Assembly (NCBI GenBank): GCA_037447655.1
Contig: JBBHKE010001071.1
Coordinates: 312,001 to 327,861, forward strand
Origin: Zygnema cylindricum
Taxonomy: Eukaryota > Streptophyta > Zygnematophyceae > Zygnematales > Zygnemataceae
Direction of reading: 5' to 3'
Length of the DNA stretch: 15,861 nt
Below, one piece after another: positions 15,016-15,861 of this stretch (position 1 is the first letter of the stretch; each line of letters begins with the position of its first letter). The translations under genes were made by a program, and so were the position numbers. Under the pieces are notes generated by a model. That model was given only the letters and a program-made list of their open reading frames with translations. It ran no database searches and was not told the DNA's origin.

Positions 15016-15626
15016 AAGTGGCTCACGAATTTGCGATCGCGGTCGTTGACGATCCTCTTCGGAAGTCCGTGATGGCGGAATATCTCCCGAAAGAATAAGT
15101 CCGCTATATCTCGTGCAGTGGCTGTGGGGGACATGGGTAAGAAATGGGCCATTTTCGTTAAGTAATCCACGACGACGAAGATTGAGTCGTAGCCCTCATT
15201 CGTCAGCGGAAGAGCTACGATGAAGTCCATCAAAATTGCTTCCCAAGGAACAGATGGTATGGGAAGGGGTTGTAACATACCTTGTTGCCCTTGTTCCCAT
15301 TTGTTCCTGTTACACGAGTCGCACGTTCGGACATATTCCGCAAAGTCGGGAGTCATGATCGGCCAATAATACGCCTCAGCGACACGCGCGATTGTTTTAT
15401 CTCGCCCAAAATGTCCACTGAGCGGCTCATCGTGACTCATTTTAAGAATCGTATGACGTAACTCCATATTTGTCGGAACATACAGTCGTATTGTTTTACT
15501 TGGTCTGTACCGCCACATACCGTTGGCGGTTCGAATTAGTACCTTCCGTTTAATGAGTTCATTCAGTGTGTCGTCGTCGCCGTAGGCGGCCTTTACTCTG
15601 CTTAACCACTGTTGGTCCACTTGCAC
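15009..15626 (-). pseudogene. Chromovirus integrase, zinc-binding and core domains
   Basis: 205 residues in one frame, with no ATG needed because this is the middle of a polyprotein (the frame stays open further upstream). The HHCC zinc-binding motif is visible as H65, H72, C102 and C105 (MSHDEPLSGHF, then TCDSCNRNK). Core residues are D134 in ILMDFIVALP and D195 in RIVNDRDRKF. Between them lies SIFVVVDYLTKMAHFLP. The frame breaks at SHFW followed by TGA at about 15009. The sequence resumes one frame over, and the D-to-E distance is about 35 once the lost position is counted, as in active integrases. RT is expected to the right of the window. Confidence 0.93.
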
Positions 15627-15709
15627 AGTACTGGTGACTGCCTGAGTTTCGGATCTAGCGCTGCGGTCGACGCTGCGGTGTTCTCTTTCACATAGTTCAC
15701 GTTTACATG

Positions 15710-15859
15710 CTACGATGCTTGCGGTCGTTGCTCCGCTACTCGCGGAGCGACTCCAAGTCTTCTTGACAGCGCATCTGCCGGGTTCGTCTTGCCCGGCTTA
15801 TACTCGATGACAAGTTCCGGTCCGAAGGTCTGAAGAAACGTCATCCATCGCACTTGTTT
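15710..15859 (-). pseudogene. Gypsy RNase H, last part
   Basis: Forty-nine residues ending the RNase H domain: VRWMTFLQTFGPELVIEYKP, then GKTNPADALSRR, a classic gypsy RNase H end. The frame closes at TAG 15710-15712, and integrase lies two bases out of phase, so a frameshift sits in the linker. The rest of the domain is outside the window. Confidence 0.88.
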
Positions 15860-15861
15860 CC

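Noticed and set aside
15529-15539. GGTTCGAATTA as a tRNA box B on +
   Set aside because: It lies inside integrase coding sequence on the other strand and has no box A at the right distance.

Overview
The window reads as a transposable-element graveyard from a plant-like nuclear genome. No single-copy host gene could be supported. The evidence for a plant-type (streptophyte) host is a Ty1/copia element with TG...CA LTRs, a Ty3/gypsy chromovirus (integrase plus chromodomain) with an initiator-Met-like primer site, and tRNA-derived SINE heads. A bryophyte, lycophyte, fern or charophyte alga is possible. I cannot fix the taxon, and other LTR-rich eukaryotes (oomycetes, for example) are not excluded.

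Layout. 1-1109: the intact-looking 3' end of a copia element on + (end of RT, RNase H, polypurine tract, 204-bp LTR). 1115-1198: a tRNA-like (SINE head) sequence on -, directly beside the LTR. 1301-1898 and 2049-2646: two solo LTRs of equal length (598 bp) from one family; the second has a perfect 5-bp target duplication. 2648-6711: an AT-rich, gene-free region built from a direct duplication of about 0.9 kb. The inner 630 bp of the two copies are identical by eye, while the outer 265 bp are clearly diverged. Between the copies lies a TATCG-rich inverted-repeat element (3841-4630). About 6840-7105: a second tRNA-derived SINE on -.

7183-9971: a copia-like element without pol, related to the solo LTRs: LTR, possible primer site, decayed gag with zinc knuckle, an acidic extension of unknown identity, a 19-bp tandem array, then only the last 96 bp of a 3' LTR. 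9972-15861, all on -: a tandem of two related chromovirus units. The right-hand unit has the RNase H end, integrase, chromodomain, then an additional ORF (called ORF-A here) with a TATA box upstream, a polypurine tract and a 486-bp LTR. The same LTR serves as the 5' LTR of a pol-less unit: primer site, truncated gag, a second ORF-A copy, polypurine tract and 24 bp of LTR.

The most interesting items are ORF-A, found after the chromodomain and kept in a derivative that lost pol; a covarying hairpin in the LTR R/U5 region; GTAC clusters arranged as an inverted repeat in U3; and the sharp identity boundary inside the duplication. Most coding parts carry frameshifts or stops; only the left copia end looks unbroken.
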